Source: Paracoccaceae bacterium (GTDB lineage: Bacteria > Pseudomonadota > Alphaproteobacteria > Rhodobacterales > Rhodobacteraceae). Taken from it: 64,000 bases of DNA. This document shows positions 42,935-51,234 of the stretch, one piece after another. Within the stretch, counting starts at the first letter, position 1; every line of letters begins with the position of its first letter. The notes below the pieces were generated by a model. That model had not been told where the DNA came from, did not search any database, and saw only the letters and a list, made by a program, of their open reading frames with translations. The DNA is taken from NCBI GenBank assembly GCA_022843025.1, contig JALHOL010000002.1, positions 186,001 to 250,000 on the forward strand, read 5' to 3'. Both the position numbers and the translations under genes were made by a program.

Positions 42935-43249
42935 ATGCCCCAATGGATCCGCGCCTGCGCCACCGATGATATCGACGAAGAGGATCTGATCCGCTTCGAT
43001 CACGCCGGTGCCACCTATGCCATCTATCACTCTCCCGAAGGCGATTTCTTTGCCACGGCTGGCAAATGCACCCATGAAGAGGTGCATCTTTGCGACGGGC
43101 TGGTGATGGGCCACCTGATCGAATGCCCCAAACATAACGGCCAGTTCGATTATCGCACGGGCGAGGCGAAACGCGCCCCCGTCTGCGTGAACCTGCGCAC
43201 TTATCCTGTCCGGGTTGATGGCGGCGACGTCTATATCGAGGTGCCCTGA
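42935..43249 (+). CDS. mocE: MocE-family Rieske [2Fe-2S] ferredoxin
   Basis: The 104-residue protein has a complete Rieske cluster site: Cys45 and His47 (CTH) and Cys64 and His67 (CPKH) with the normal 16-residue spacing between pairs. It is soluble and would pass electrons from a reductase to the di-iron oxygenase encoded 10 bases upstream. No reductase gene (MocF equivalent) is seen in this operon, so one must be borrowed from elsewhere. Confidence 0.9.
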   Translation: MPQWIRACATDDIDEEDLIRFDHAGATYAIYHSPEGDFFATAGKCTHEEVHLCDGLVMGHLIECPKHNGQFDYRTGEAKRAPVCVNLRTYPVRVDGGDVYIEVP

Positions 43250-43250
43250 C

Positions 43251-44051
43251 ATGCCTCGTCCCCCCACCGTCCGCGATCTGCTGGATGCGCGCGGCAAGCA
43301 CCAGTTCGCCATGCTGCGCGTCGAAACCTTGGATGAGGCCGAGGCCGCGCATCGCGCCGGTGTGGAACTCCTTTCCATCCCGCCCGCCATGATCCTTGAT
43401 CGTCGCTTCCGCGAGGTGGCCCCTTCGGCTTTCGCCTTTCCGGGCGACAACTTCTACGAAATAGGGGATACCGCCGACTTCCTGAAATGGGCCTTTCCGC
43501 TGTTCAAGCACGGGGCCGACGGCTTTTATTGCTCCGGCTCGTTGCAAACGATCCGCGCGATGGCCGATCACGCCTTGCCGGTCTGCGGCCATGTCGGGCT
43601 GATCCCATCAAAACGCACATGGACCGGGGGATACAAGGCCGTGGGAAAGACGCTCGACAGCGCCAAACTGGTCTGGAACCAGATCAAGGCGCTGGAAGAC
43701 GCAGGCGCCTTCGCGGCCGAGATCGAGGTCGTCCCCCATTCGATCACCGCCGCCATCGCCGAAAAGACCAGCCTGTTCCTCATCTCGATGGGCGCGGGCG
43801 CCGGGGGCCATGCGCAATACCTGTTCAGCGATGATGTACTGGGCCAGAACACCGGCCACATCCCCCGCCACGCCAAGGTCTACGCCAATCTCGCCGCCGA
43901 ACAAGCCCGCCTGCAAGAGATGCGGGTGCAAGCGATGGGATCCTTCGCGCAGGACGTGCACTCGGGCAGCTATCCCGCTCCCCAGCATCTGGTGGATTGC
44001 GACGCCGAAGTTGTCGAAGGCTTCCGCGACTGGCTGGATCAGGTCTGCTGA
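43251..44051 (+). CDS. PanB-like (ketopantoate hydroxymethyltransferase superfamily) protein
   Basis: The 266-residue TIM-barrel protein starts 1 base after the ferredoxin stop. It keeps PanB hallmarks: PVCGHVGLIPSKRTWTGGYKAVGKT, AAEIEVVPHSITAAIAEKT with the catalytic-type Glu, and ISMGAGAGGHAQYLFSDDVLG. The N-terminal substrate region (LRVETLDEAEAAHRAGVELLSIPPAMIL) differs from housekeeping PanB, which has a YD-x-P/GDSLG-type pattern there. PanB moves a one-carbon unit from methylene-tetrahydrofolate. In an operon whose oxygenase may release formaldehyde, a one-carbon role is attractive but unproven. It probably ends the operon. Confidence 0.8.
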   Translation: MPRPPTVRDLLDARGKHQFAMLRVETLDEAEAAHRAGVELLSIPPAMILDRRFREVAPSAFAFPGDNFYEIGDTADFLKWAFPLFKHGADGFYCSGSLQTIRAMADHALPVCGHVGLIPSKRTWTGGYKAVGKTLDSAKLVWNQIKALEDAGAFAAEIEVVPHSITAAIAEKTSLFLISMGAGAGGHAQYLFSDDVLGQNTGHIPRHAKVYANLAAEQARLQEMRVQAMGSFAQDVHSGSYPAPQHLVDCDAEVVEGFRDWLDQVC

Positions 44052-44229
44052 CCGCCTGCACGACCGATCCGCCGGGAAAGGCGTCGCGACAGCGTGACCG
44101 GTACGGCATGCCCGTATGGACATCTTCTCAGGCCCACTGTCAGGCTTCAGTTCAGGAAAGCCCCCGCCGCATCGCCCCTTGCGCCGCATCTGCGGCCTTG
44201 CCATGCAGGCAGTCTTGGGGGGCGTTCCA

Positions 44230-45282
44230 ATGGACACCGAAATTCTCATCATCGGCGGCGGTCTTGCGGGCCTCGCCCTTGCTGACCGGCTTCAGGCGCA
44301 GGGCCGAGATTGGCTTCTGGTCGAGGCACAATCCCGGCTGGGCGGGCGGATCCTTTCGCCCGAGATTGCCGGGGCAAGGTTCGATCTTGGCCCCGCATGG
44401 TTCTGGCCAGGGCAGGCCAGACTGGCCGCGCTGGCGCAAAGACTGAACCTTCCGGTCTTTGACCAACACAGCAAGGGCGCAACCCTGCTGCAAGACCGCG
44501 ATAGCGCGGTGCAGGCCCATCACGGCCCGTCTCCCATGCAGGGATCGCTCCGCATCGCGGGCGGCATGGGGGCCTTGATCGACGGGCTGGCGCAGGCCCT
44601 ACCGCCCCATCGGATCACGTCCGACAGCCCTGTCACCGCGCTCCACCGATCCGGCACCCACATCACGGCAACCCATGCACAGGGCGAGGTGCGGGCGCGG
44701 CGGGTGGTGCTGGCCCTGCCACCCCGCATCGCATCGGCAACCATCTCCTTCTCACCCGCCCTGCCCGATCCGGCACAAAGTGCCGCCCGCGCCATACCCA
44801 CCTGGATGGCAGGTCAGGCCAAGATCCTTGCCGTCTATGCCGATGCCCCGTGGCGCAAGGCAGGCCTCTCCGGAACGGCCATGAGCCGAAAGGGCCCCAT
44901 GGTCGAAATCCATGACGCCTCGCCGATGGATGGCGCGCCCTTTGCCCTGTTCGGCTTTGTCGGCCTTCCCCCCGCCTTGCGGGCCAGCCACGCTGATGAG
45001 GTGACAGCCCTCGCCCTCACACAGCTTCAGGAATTGTTCGGGCCCGACATGGCGCAGCCGCTCATGATCCAGATGATGGATTGGGCGCGCCAGCCCCATA
45101 CCGCAACTACGCTTGACCTCGCGACGCCGGGCCATCACCCGGCCTATGGGCTACCCGCCCCCTTGCGCGGCCTTTGGGACAACGCCCTCCTCTTCGGCTC
45201 AACCGAAACTGCCACCGACTTCGGTGGTTATCTCGAAGGCGCGCTGGAGGCGGCAGAGCGTGTCGCGGAGCAATTGACATAG
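44230..45282 (+). CDS. FAD-dependent amine oxidase-like oxidoreductase
   Basis: From the ATG at 44230 the protein has 350 residues with an N-terminal FAD fold (EILIIGGGLAGLALADRLQAQGRDWLLVEAQSRLGGRI, then FDLGPAWFWPGQARL) and a C-terminal FAD contact (DNALLFGSTETATDFGGYLEGALEAAERVAE), as in flavin monoamine oxidases. At 350 residues it is shorter than most (about 450), with the substrate domain reduced. A longer frame to 44116 precedes the fold with unrelated residues and was rejected. It stands alone between two operons; its substrate is unknown. Confidence 0.83.
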   Translation: MDTEILIIGGGLAGLALADRLQAQGRDWLLVEAQSRLGGRILSPEIAGARFDLGPAWFWPGQARLAALAQRLNLPVFDQHSKGATLLQDRDSAVQAHHGPSPMQGSLRIAGGMGALIDGLAQALPPHRITSDSPVTALHRSGTHITATHAQGEVRARRVVLALPPRIASATISFSPALPDPAQSAARAIPTWMAGQAKILAVYADAPWRKAGLSGTAMSRKGPMVEIHDASPMDGAPFALFGFVGLPPALRASHADEVTALALTQLQELFGPDMAQPLMIQMMDWARQPHTATTLDLATPGHHPAYGLPAPLRGLWDNALLFGSTETATDFGGYLEGALEAAERVAEQLT

Positions 45283-45400
45283 ACCCGCGCTCCAAGGCCA
45301 TGACCGCAGCGCCATGATCGGCATCGCAGCCGCGCCCTGTCATCCTGTCGCGCCTTTCCGTCAGCGACCTCAGCCTTATCTCCCGTGTAAGGAGGCCCCT

Positions 45401-46051
45401 ATGCTGCTTGCTTTGCGCGACGTGACCAAAACCTATCCCAACGCCGCCGCCGCCGTCCTGCGCGGGGTTTCCTTCGATCTGGCCAAGGGCGAAATGCTGG
45501 CCCTTACCGGCGAATCCGGGTCGGGCAAAAGCACGCTCTTGCACCTGATCGGGGGGCTGGACACCGCTGACAGCGGCGCGGTCGCAATCAATGGCGTTGA
45601 CCTGACACCGCTTGATGATGCCGGGCGCGCCACCCTGCGCCGCGGCACCGTGGGCGTGATCTTTCAGCAATTCAACCTGATCCCCTCGCTAACCGTGGCC
45701 GCCAACATCGCCTTTCAGGCCCGGCTTGCAGGCCGCCATGACCCCGATCGCGACCAACGCCTCGCCCTTCGGCTTGGGCTGACGGACCAACTGGCCAAAT
45801 ACCCCGAACAACTCTCCGGCGGGCAGCAACAGCGCGTTGCTATCGCGCGCACCCTATCCCCGCAGCCCGATCTGGTGCTGGCCGATGAACCAACCGGCAA
45901 TCTGGACGAGGCGACGGCAGACACCGTCCTGACCCTGCTGCAGGAACTGGTCGCCGAAACGGGCGCGGGCCTGATCATGGTGACCCATTCCGAACGGCTG
46001 GCCGCCCGCCTGCCCCGCCGGCTGCATCTGCGCGCGGGGCAACTGGCGTGA
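45401..46051 (+). CDS. ABC exporter ATP-binding protein (LolD/MacB type; AttE-like)
   Basis: From the ATG at 45401, with GGAGG 6 bases upstream, the protein has 216 residues. Walker A GESGSGKSTLLHLIGG (~36-51), Q-loop FQQFNLIPSLTV, signature LSGGQQQRVAIARTL and Walker B LVLADEPTGNLDE are as in LolD/MacB ATPases, which drive FtsX-like permeases. It overlaps the permease gene by 4 bases. With the lipocalin-like gene further down the cassette resembles attEFGH. Confidence 0.92.
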   Translation: MLLALRDVTKTYPNAAAAVLRGVSFDLAKGEMLALTGESGSGKSTLLHLIGGLDTADSGAVAINGVDLTPLDDAGRATLRRGTVGVIFQQFNLIPSLTVAANIAFQARLAGRHDPDRDQRLALRLGLTDQLAKYPEQLSGGQQQRVAIARTLSPQPDLVLADEPTGNLDEATADTVLTLLQELVAETGAGLIMVTHSERLAARLPRRLHLRAGQLA

Positions 46052-48435
46052 ACGCAGCGATCCTTTCGACCCTCGCATCGCATTGGCGGCGCAACCCCTT
46101 GCAACTGATTACACTTCTGGCCGGACTGGCCCTTGCCACCGCGCTTTGGTCGGGCGTGCAGGCCATCAACGCCGAAGCGCGCGCCAGCTATGACGCCGCC
46201 GCCGCCACCTTGGGCGAAGGGCAATACGCCCAGATCACCGGGCGCGACGGCGCGGTGATCCCGCAACAAACCTATGTCGCGCTGCGTCGGGCGGGCTGGC
46301 TCGTCTCTCCGGTGATCGAAGGGCGTTTGTCCGGCGTGCGGATCATCGGGCTGGACCCACTCACCGCGCCGGGCGGCCTTGGCCCCGTCACCTCGGCAGA
46401 GGGGGCCGATCTGGGGCGCTTTCTCTCCGGGGAGGGGCAAATCTTCGCCCGTCCCGATACACTGGCGCGCCTGCCCGAAACCGGGATCGAAGGGGTGGCC
46501 TCCCCCGACATTGCTGCCAATACCGCGATCACCGATATCGGGGTGGCACAACGCCTGTTGAAGCGCGATGGACAGATCGACCGTCTGATCCTTGCCCCGC
46601 AACAACCGCTCAACCGCCCGCCGCTGGAAAACGTGGCCCCCGATCTGATGCTCACCCCCGCACAGGATAGCGGCGATGTCGCACGGCTCACGGACAGCTT
46701 CCACCTCAACCTCACGGCCTTTGGCCTTTTGTCCTTTGCCGTCGGCCTGTTCATCGTCCATGGCGCAATCGGCCTCGCTTTTGAGCAACGCCGCAGCATG
46801 GTGCGCACGATGCGTGCTCTGGGCGCGCCCCTTGCGCGGCTGATCGCGCTGATGGCGGCAGAACTGGCCCTGCTGGCGCTTTTGGCAGGGGCAATTGGCG
46901 TCATACTCGGCTACATCATGGCCGCCGCGCTGATGCCGGATGTGGCCGCCACCCTGCGCGGCCTTTACGGGGCCGATGTCTCGGGCCAGCTAACACTACG
47001 CCCGGTCTGGTGGCTGTCGGGACTTGCCATCGCGATGGGCGGCACGGCCGTTGCAGCAGGCGGCGCGCTTTGGTCGCTGGCGCGGATGCCCCTGCTGACC
47101 GGGGCGCAGGCCTGGGCCTCGGGCATGTCACGCCGCTGGGGCCTTCACGCAGCGCTCGCTTTCGGCCTTCTGGCGTTCTCGGCGGGTCTGGCGCTCTGGG
47201 GCCAAGGGCTTCTCGCGGGTTTCGGCATGCTGGGGGCCTTGCTCATCGGTGGCGCGCTGTCCCTGCCGCCACTTCTGGCCCTGCTCCTGTCGGGGGCCGA
47301 GGCGCGGGCCCGCGCTCCGGTGGCCCAGTGGTTCTTTGCCGACACGCGCCAACAGCTGCCGGGCCTGTCGCTTGCCCTCATGGCGCTGCTCCTTGCCATG
47401 GCCGCGAATGTCGGCGTATCGACTATGGTCTCGTCCTTCCGGCTCACCTTCATCGGCTTTCTCGACCAACGCCTCGCGTCCGAACTTTACGTCACCGCGA
47501 CAGACAGCGCGCAGGCCGATGCCATCCTAGCCGTGGCCGACGAACAGGCCGATGCCGCCCTGCCGCTCCTCAGCATCGACCGCTCCATAGCTACCCTGCC
47601 CGCCCAGATCTACGCCGCCCGCGACCATGCCACCTATCGCGACAACTGGCGCTTCCTGCGCGCCACGCCGGATGTCTGGGACGAACTCGCCGCGGGCGAT
47701 GGTGTCCTGATCAACGAACAACTTTTCCGCCGGGCCGGTCTCAATCTGGGGTCACTCGTCCCGCTTGCCCCCGGCGTCAGCCTGCCGGTGCTGGGCATCT
47801 ATGGCGATTACGGCAACCCCGTCGGACAGGTCATCGTGACCGAACCGGTGTTCCGCCGCCTGTTCCCCGAAGTGACCGCCCTGCGCTTTGGCCTGCGCGT
47901 CGAACCGGCCCGTGTCGAAGCCTTGAAGGAAGGTCTTCGCGACAAAGCCGGGCTATCGGACAGCGCGATGATTGATCAGGCGGCGATCAAGGCTCTGTCC
48001 TTGGCCGTCTTCGAACGCACCTTCACCGTGACCACCGCTCTGAACGTGCTGACACTGGCCGTCGCGGGTTTCGCCATCCTGATGAGCTTGCTCACCCTCG
48101 CCGCCATGCGCCTGCCGCAGCTAGCCCCGGTCTGGGCGCTTGGCCTGACACGGCGCCGGCTTGCCACGCTTGATCTGCTGCGCGCGGTGGTTCTGGCCTT
48201 GCTGACCGCGGCGCTGGCGCTGCCGCTCGGGCTGGCGCTGGCCTGGGCGCTGCTTGCCGTCGTGAATGTCGAGGCATTCGGTTGGCGACTACCCATGTAT
48301 CTGTTCCCGCTGGATTACCTGCGGCTGGCGCTGCTGGCGCTTGCAGCCGCGGCACTGGCCGCCGCCTGGCCCGCGTGGCGGCTGTCCCGCACGCCGCCCG
48401 CGCAACTTCTGGGGGTTTTCCGCCATGAACGTTAA
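46048..48435 (+). CDS. FtsX-like ABC transporter permease
   Basis: The 795-residue membrane protein starts with GTG inside the ATPase stop (GTGA overlap). It has an N-terminal membrane helix, a large extracytoplasmic domain (~45-220), then three FtsX-type membrane segments near 225-330 and further helices. A second extracytoplasmic domain lies at ~475-640 and a final three-helix FtsX block at ~660-785. This two-block layout is that of long MacB/YbjT-like permeases and may equal AttF plus AttG fused. Such pumps extract or export lipids, lipoproteins or peptides and do not usually import. Confidence 0.9.
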   Translation: MNAAILSTLASHWRRNPLQLITLLAGLALATALWSGVQAINAEARASYDAAAATLGEGQYAQITGRDGAVIPQQTYVALRRAGWLVSPVIEGRLSGVRIIGLDPLTAPGGLGPVTSAEGADLGRFLSGEGQIFARPDTLARLPETGIEGVASPDIAANTAITDIGVAQRLLKRDGQIDRLILAPQQPLNRPPLENVAPDLMLTPAQDSGDVARLTDSFHLNLTAFGLLSFAVGLFIVHGAIGLAFEQRRSMVRTMRALGAPLARLIALMAAELALLALLAGAIGVILGYIMAAALMPDVAATLRGLYGADVSGQLTLRPVWWLSGLAIAMGGTAVAAGGALWSLARMPLLTGAQAWASGMSRRWGLHAALAFGLLAFSAGLALWGQGLLAGFGMLGALLIGGALSLPPLLALLLSGAEARARAPVAQWFFADTRQQLPGLSLALMALLLAMAANVGVSTMVSSFRLTFIGFLDQRLASELYVTATDSAQADAILAVADEQADAALPLLSIDRSIATLPAQIYAARDHATYRDNWRFLRATPDVWDELAAGDGVLINEQLFRRAGLNLGSLVPLAPGVSLPVLGIYGDYGNPVGQVIVTEPVFRRLFPEVTALRFGLRVEPARVEALKEGLRDKAGLSDSAMIDQAAIKALSLAVFERTFTVTTALNVLTLAVAGFAILMSLLTLAAMRLPQLAPVWALGLTRRRLATLDLLRAVVLALLTAALALPLGLALAWALLAVVNVEAFGWRLPMYLFPLDYLRLALLALAAAALAAAWPAWRLSRTPPAQLLGVFRHER

Positions 48436-49462
48436 GGCAATCCTTTTGGCACTGATGCTTCCCCTCATGGCTCAGGCGCAGGGCTTTGCCGGTCTGGGAA
48501 CCGACTCCGGGGATTTCGCACAGCCTGTGCCGGGGCCCGCGTTCGACTTTCCCGCCGATCACGGCGCGCATCCCGAATACCGCATCGAATGGTGGTATCT
48601 GACCGCCAACATGACAGGCCCGGACGGCACCCCCTATGGCCTGCAATGGACGCTGTTCCGCTCTGCCCTCGCCCCGCGCGATGGCACGGGCTGGAACACA
48701 CCGCAACTCTGGATGGGCCACGCCGCCGTCACCACCGCCGATGCTCACCATGTGGCGGAACGCCTCGCACGCGGCGGCATCGGTCAGGCGGGTGTCACCG
48801 CCACGCCGTTTTCTGCCTGGATCGACGATTGGGCGATGCAGGGGCCGGATCTCGACACCCTCCGTCTCACCGCCACAGGCAGCGATTTTGCCTATGACGT
48901 GCAGTTGCGTGCGACGGGGCCGTTGGTCAAACACGGGGTGGATGGCTATTCGGTGAAATCCGCCGCCGGACAGGCCAGCTATTACTATTCACAGCCCTTC
49001 TTCGCCCTGACTGGCACGCTGACCCTGCCGCAAGGGGATATCCCCGTCACCGGCACCGCCTGGCTGGACAGGGAATGGTCCTCGCAACCCCTTGCCGCCG
49101 ATCAAACAGGCTGGGACTGGTTCTCGCTGTCCTTTGACAGCGGCGACAAGCTGATGGGTTTCGTCCTGCGCGGCAGCACGGATTACACCGCCGCCACCTG
49201 GATCACCCCGGATGGCCAGACCACCGCCCTGCCCGATGGGGCCTTCACCGCCACCCCGCTGTCGCGCCACAGCGTGGCTGGGCGCACGGTGCCCACGACT
49301 TGGCAGGTCCGCCTTCCCGAAAAGGGCGTCGATGTCACCGTCACCGCGCTGAACTCCGATGCCTGGATGGCGACGTCGGTCCCCTATTGGGAAGGTCCGG
49401 TCACCTTGTCCGGCAGCCATGCAGGCGTCGGCTATCTGGAAATGACCGGCTATGACGACTGA
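48425..49462 (+). CDS. Exported lipocalin-like / CrtC-family protein (AttH-like)
   Basis: From the ATG at 48425 (overlapping the permease by 11 bases) the protein has 345 residues with a signal peptide (MNVKAILLALMLPLMAQAQ). The mature protein has the YRIEWWYLTANMTGPDGTPYGLQWTLFRSAL opening and AWLDREWSSQPLAADQTGWDWFSLSF segment of the hydroxyneurosporene hydratase/AttH family, two lipocalin-like barrels. Members next to MacB-type exporters are probably periplasmic lipid or terpenoid handlers; carotenoid hydration is not implied since no carotenoid genes are nearby. Confidence 0.87.
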   Translation: MNVKAILLALMLPLMAQAQGFAGLGTDSGDFAQPVPGPAFDFPADHGAHPEYRIEWWYLTANMTGPDGTPYGLQWTLFRSALAPRDGTGWNTPQLWMGHAAVTTADAHHVAERLARGGIGQAGVTATPFSAWIDDWAMQGPDLDTLRLTATGSDFAYDVQLRATGPLVKHGVDGYSVKSAAGQASYYYSQPFFALTGTLTLPQGDIPVTGTAWLDREWSSQPLAADQTGWDWFSLSFDSGDKLMGFVLRGSTDYTAATWITPDGQTTALPDGAFTATPLSRHSVAGRTVPTTWQVRLPEKGVDVTVTALNSDAWMATSVPYWEGPVTLSGSHAGVGYLEMTGYDD

Positions 49463-50021
49463 TCCCCACCCCTGGGCCACCACGCTAGACGGGCTGCACG
49501 CGCAAGTCTGGCTGCGTCTCGTACGCGGGGCGGCGGACCGCCGCGCACCGGCACGCCACCCGACCCTTGCCACCGTCTCGCCCGATGGCTGGCCCGAGGC
49601 GCGGACCGTCGTCCTGCGCACAGCAGACCCCGTCACCGCCACGTTGGACCTTCACACAGACCTGCGCTCTGCCAAGGTGGCCGCCTTGCAGGCGATGCCC
49701 CGTGCCGCCCTGCACATCTGGGATCAGACCGCGCATCTGCAAATCCGCCTCATGGCCGATGTCACGATCCTGACCGGTGACAGCGTGGCTGCCACATGGG
49801 CTAAGGTGCCTGAAACCTCGCGTCGCGCCTATACCATGACACCCGCCCCCGGCCATCCGATCCCCACGGCGCTGAACTATCAATCAACCCCGGACCAGCC
49901 ATTCTTCGCCGTGCTGCGCTGCACGGTGCAGGCCATGGATATCCTCCATCTCGGCCCCGAACACCGCCGCGCCGCGTTTGACCGGGCCACCGGCTGGGCC
50001 GGAACTTGGCTTTCTCCGTGA
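49452..50021 (+). CDS. Pyridoxamine 5'-phosphate oxidase family protein
   Basis: The 189-residue protein shows the PNPOx-like split-barrel: PTLATVSPDGWPEARTVVLRTAD, LHTDLRSAKVAALQAMPRAALHIWD (FMN-phosphate and dimer contact regions) and IRLMADVTILTGD. It lacks the long C-terminal part of housekeeping PdxH, so it is likelier a general FMN- or haem-binding reductase. It overlaps the end of the AttH-like gene by 11 bases and so belongs to that operon. Confidence 0.83.
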   Translation: MTTDPHPWATTLDGLHAQVWLRLVRGAADRRAPARHPTLATVSPDGWPEARTVVLRTADPVTATLDLHTDLRSAKVAALQAMPRAALHIWDQTAHLQIRLMADVTILTGDSVAATWAKVPETSRRAYTMTPAPGHPIPTALNYQSTPDQPFFAVLRCTVQAMDILHLGPEHRRAAFDRATGWAGTWLSP

Positions 50022-50124
50022 CACCCACAGGGGAAGAGTTGAGCAATCCGCCGCCTTCCCGTACCTAAGATGTGTAAAGCGCAGCCACCCGGCTGATGCA
50101 TACGCTCCCAAAGGCCCCAAAGAC

Positions 50125-51015
50125 ATGAGCACCCCCGCCCTCGCCTCGGCCATCGTCCTGATCACTGGCATCTTCTGGGGGATCTACTGGCTGCCCGTGC
50201 GCGCCATCGCCGATCTGGGCCTTGACGGGGCATGGGGCACCGGGGCGATCACACTGGCTGCGGCACTGTTCCTGTTGCCCGTCATCCTGGCACGGGCCAA
50301 CACCCTGCGCAGCGCCAATGCCATCGGCATGGCGTCCATCGCCTTGGGCGGCGCGGCCTTCGCGCTCTATTCCATCGGCTTTCTCTACGGCAAGGTCGCC
50401 CTCGTCGTGCTGCTGTGGTTCTTCAGCCCGGTCTGGAGCGTGCTGATCGCCAAATACCTCCTGCGCTGGCACGTGCCAAAACTGCGCCTTGTTGCCATCG
50501 CCGTGGGCTTGGCCGGGCTGTTCATCATGCTGGGTGGCGACGGGGGCCTTCCCGTTCCCGGCAGCCTTGGGGAATGGATGGCCTTCATCGGCGGTCTCAT
50601 CTGGGCGCTGGCGACGGCGGGTATGCGCTTGAAATCCGACATGCCCCCCCTGCCCGCCGCCTTCCTTTTCGCCATCGGCGCAACCATCACCTCTTTCGCC
50701 TTCGCGCCTTTCCTTGAACCGCTTCCTACGATCACACTCTCCGACCTGCCCCTTCTCTCGGCGCAGGTCCTGCTCACCGGCGGGCTCTGGTGGGGCGCGT
50801 CCATCGCCGCGCTGATGTGGGCAACCCTGCGCCTCGACCCGGCGAGGGTGGGCATCCTGCTGATGACCGAGGTGATCTTCGGCGCCATCACCGCGGCGAT
50901 CTTTGCCGGGGAAAGCCTGTCGACCAGCGAAATGATCGGCGGCGCGCTGGTCATCCTCTGCGGCCTTCTCGAAGTCTGGCCCACCAAAGACGCACCCGGC
51001 CACTCATCAGCCTGA
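50125..51015 (+). CDS. EamA/DMT family transporter
   Basis: From the ATG at 50125 the protein has 296 residues and ten hydrophobic segments in two EamA repeats of five (for example SAIVLITGIFWGIYWLPVRAIADLG and VGILLMTEVIFGAITAAIFAGESLSTSEMIGGALVILCGLLEVW). Such proteins export amino acids or other metabolites, or import sugars-like solutes, across the inner membrane. The upstream frame to 49978 lies in the preceding gene and was ignored. It stands 103 bases behind the PNPOx-like gene and ends before a bidirectional terminator. Confidence 0.9.
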   Translation: MSTPALASAIVLITGIFWGIYWLPVRAIADLGLDGAWGTGAITLAAALFLLPVILARANTLRSANAIGMASIALGGAAFALYSIGFLYGKVALVVLLWFFSPVWSVLIAKYLLRWHVPKLRLVAIAVGLAGLFIMLGGDGGLPVPGSLGEWMAFIGGLIWALATAGMRLKSDMPPLPAAFLFAIGATITSFAFAPFLEPLPTITLSDLPLLSAQVLLTGGLWWGASIAALMWATLRLDPARVGILLMTEVIFGAITAAIFAGESLSTSEMIGGALVILCGLLEVWPTKDAPGHSSA

Positions 51016-51152
51016 TCTCACAAAGACCTTGCCATCCCCCTGAGCGCCATGGCCGAGACAGTGGGATACGATCCCCGCAGGGCCTTCGCAGCACAGCCCG
51101 CAACACGCGGCCACTTCAACACACCGTCAAACGGAACAGGTCCAAATGAACG

Positions 51153-51188
51153 CGGCGCGCCCTGCAAAGGCGCGCCGTCTTCCTTTGT
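51153..51188. terminator. Bidirectional terminator between the EamA and TRAP binding-protein genes
   Basis: CGGCGCGCC (51153-51161) pairs with GGCGCGCCG (51169-51177) around a 7-nt loop, followed on the plus strand by TCTTCCTTTGT and on the minus strand by GCGTTCATTT. It lies between two converging gene ends. Confidence 0.75.
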
Positions 51189-51234
51189 CAGCCCCAAACC
51201 CAGCAACTGCCAGACCGGGGATAAAGCCCCGTTC

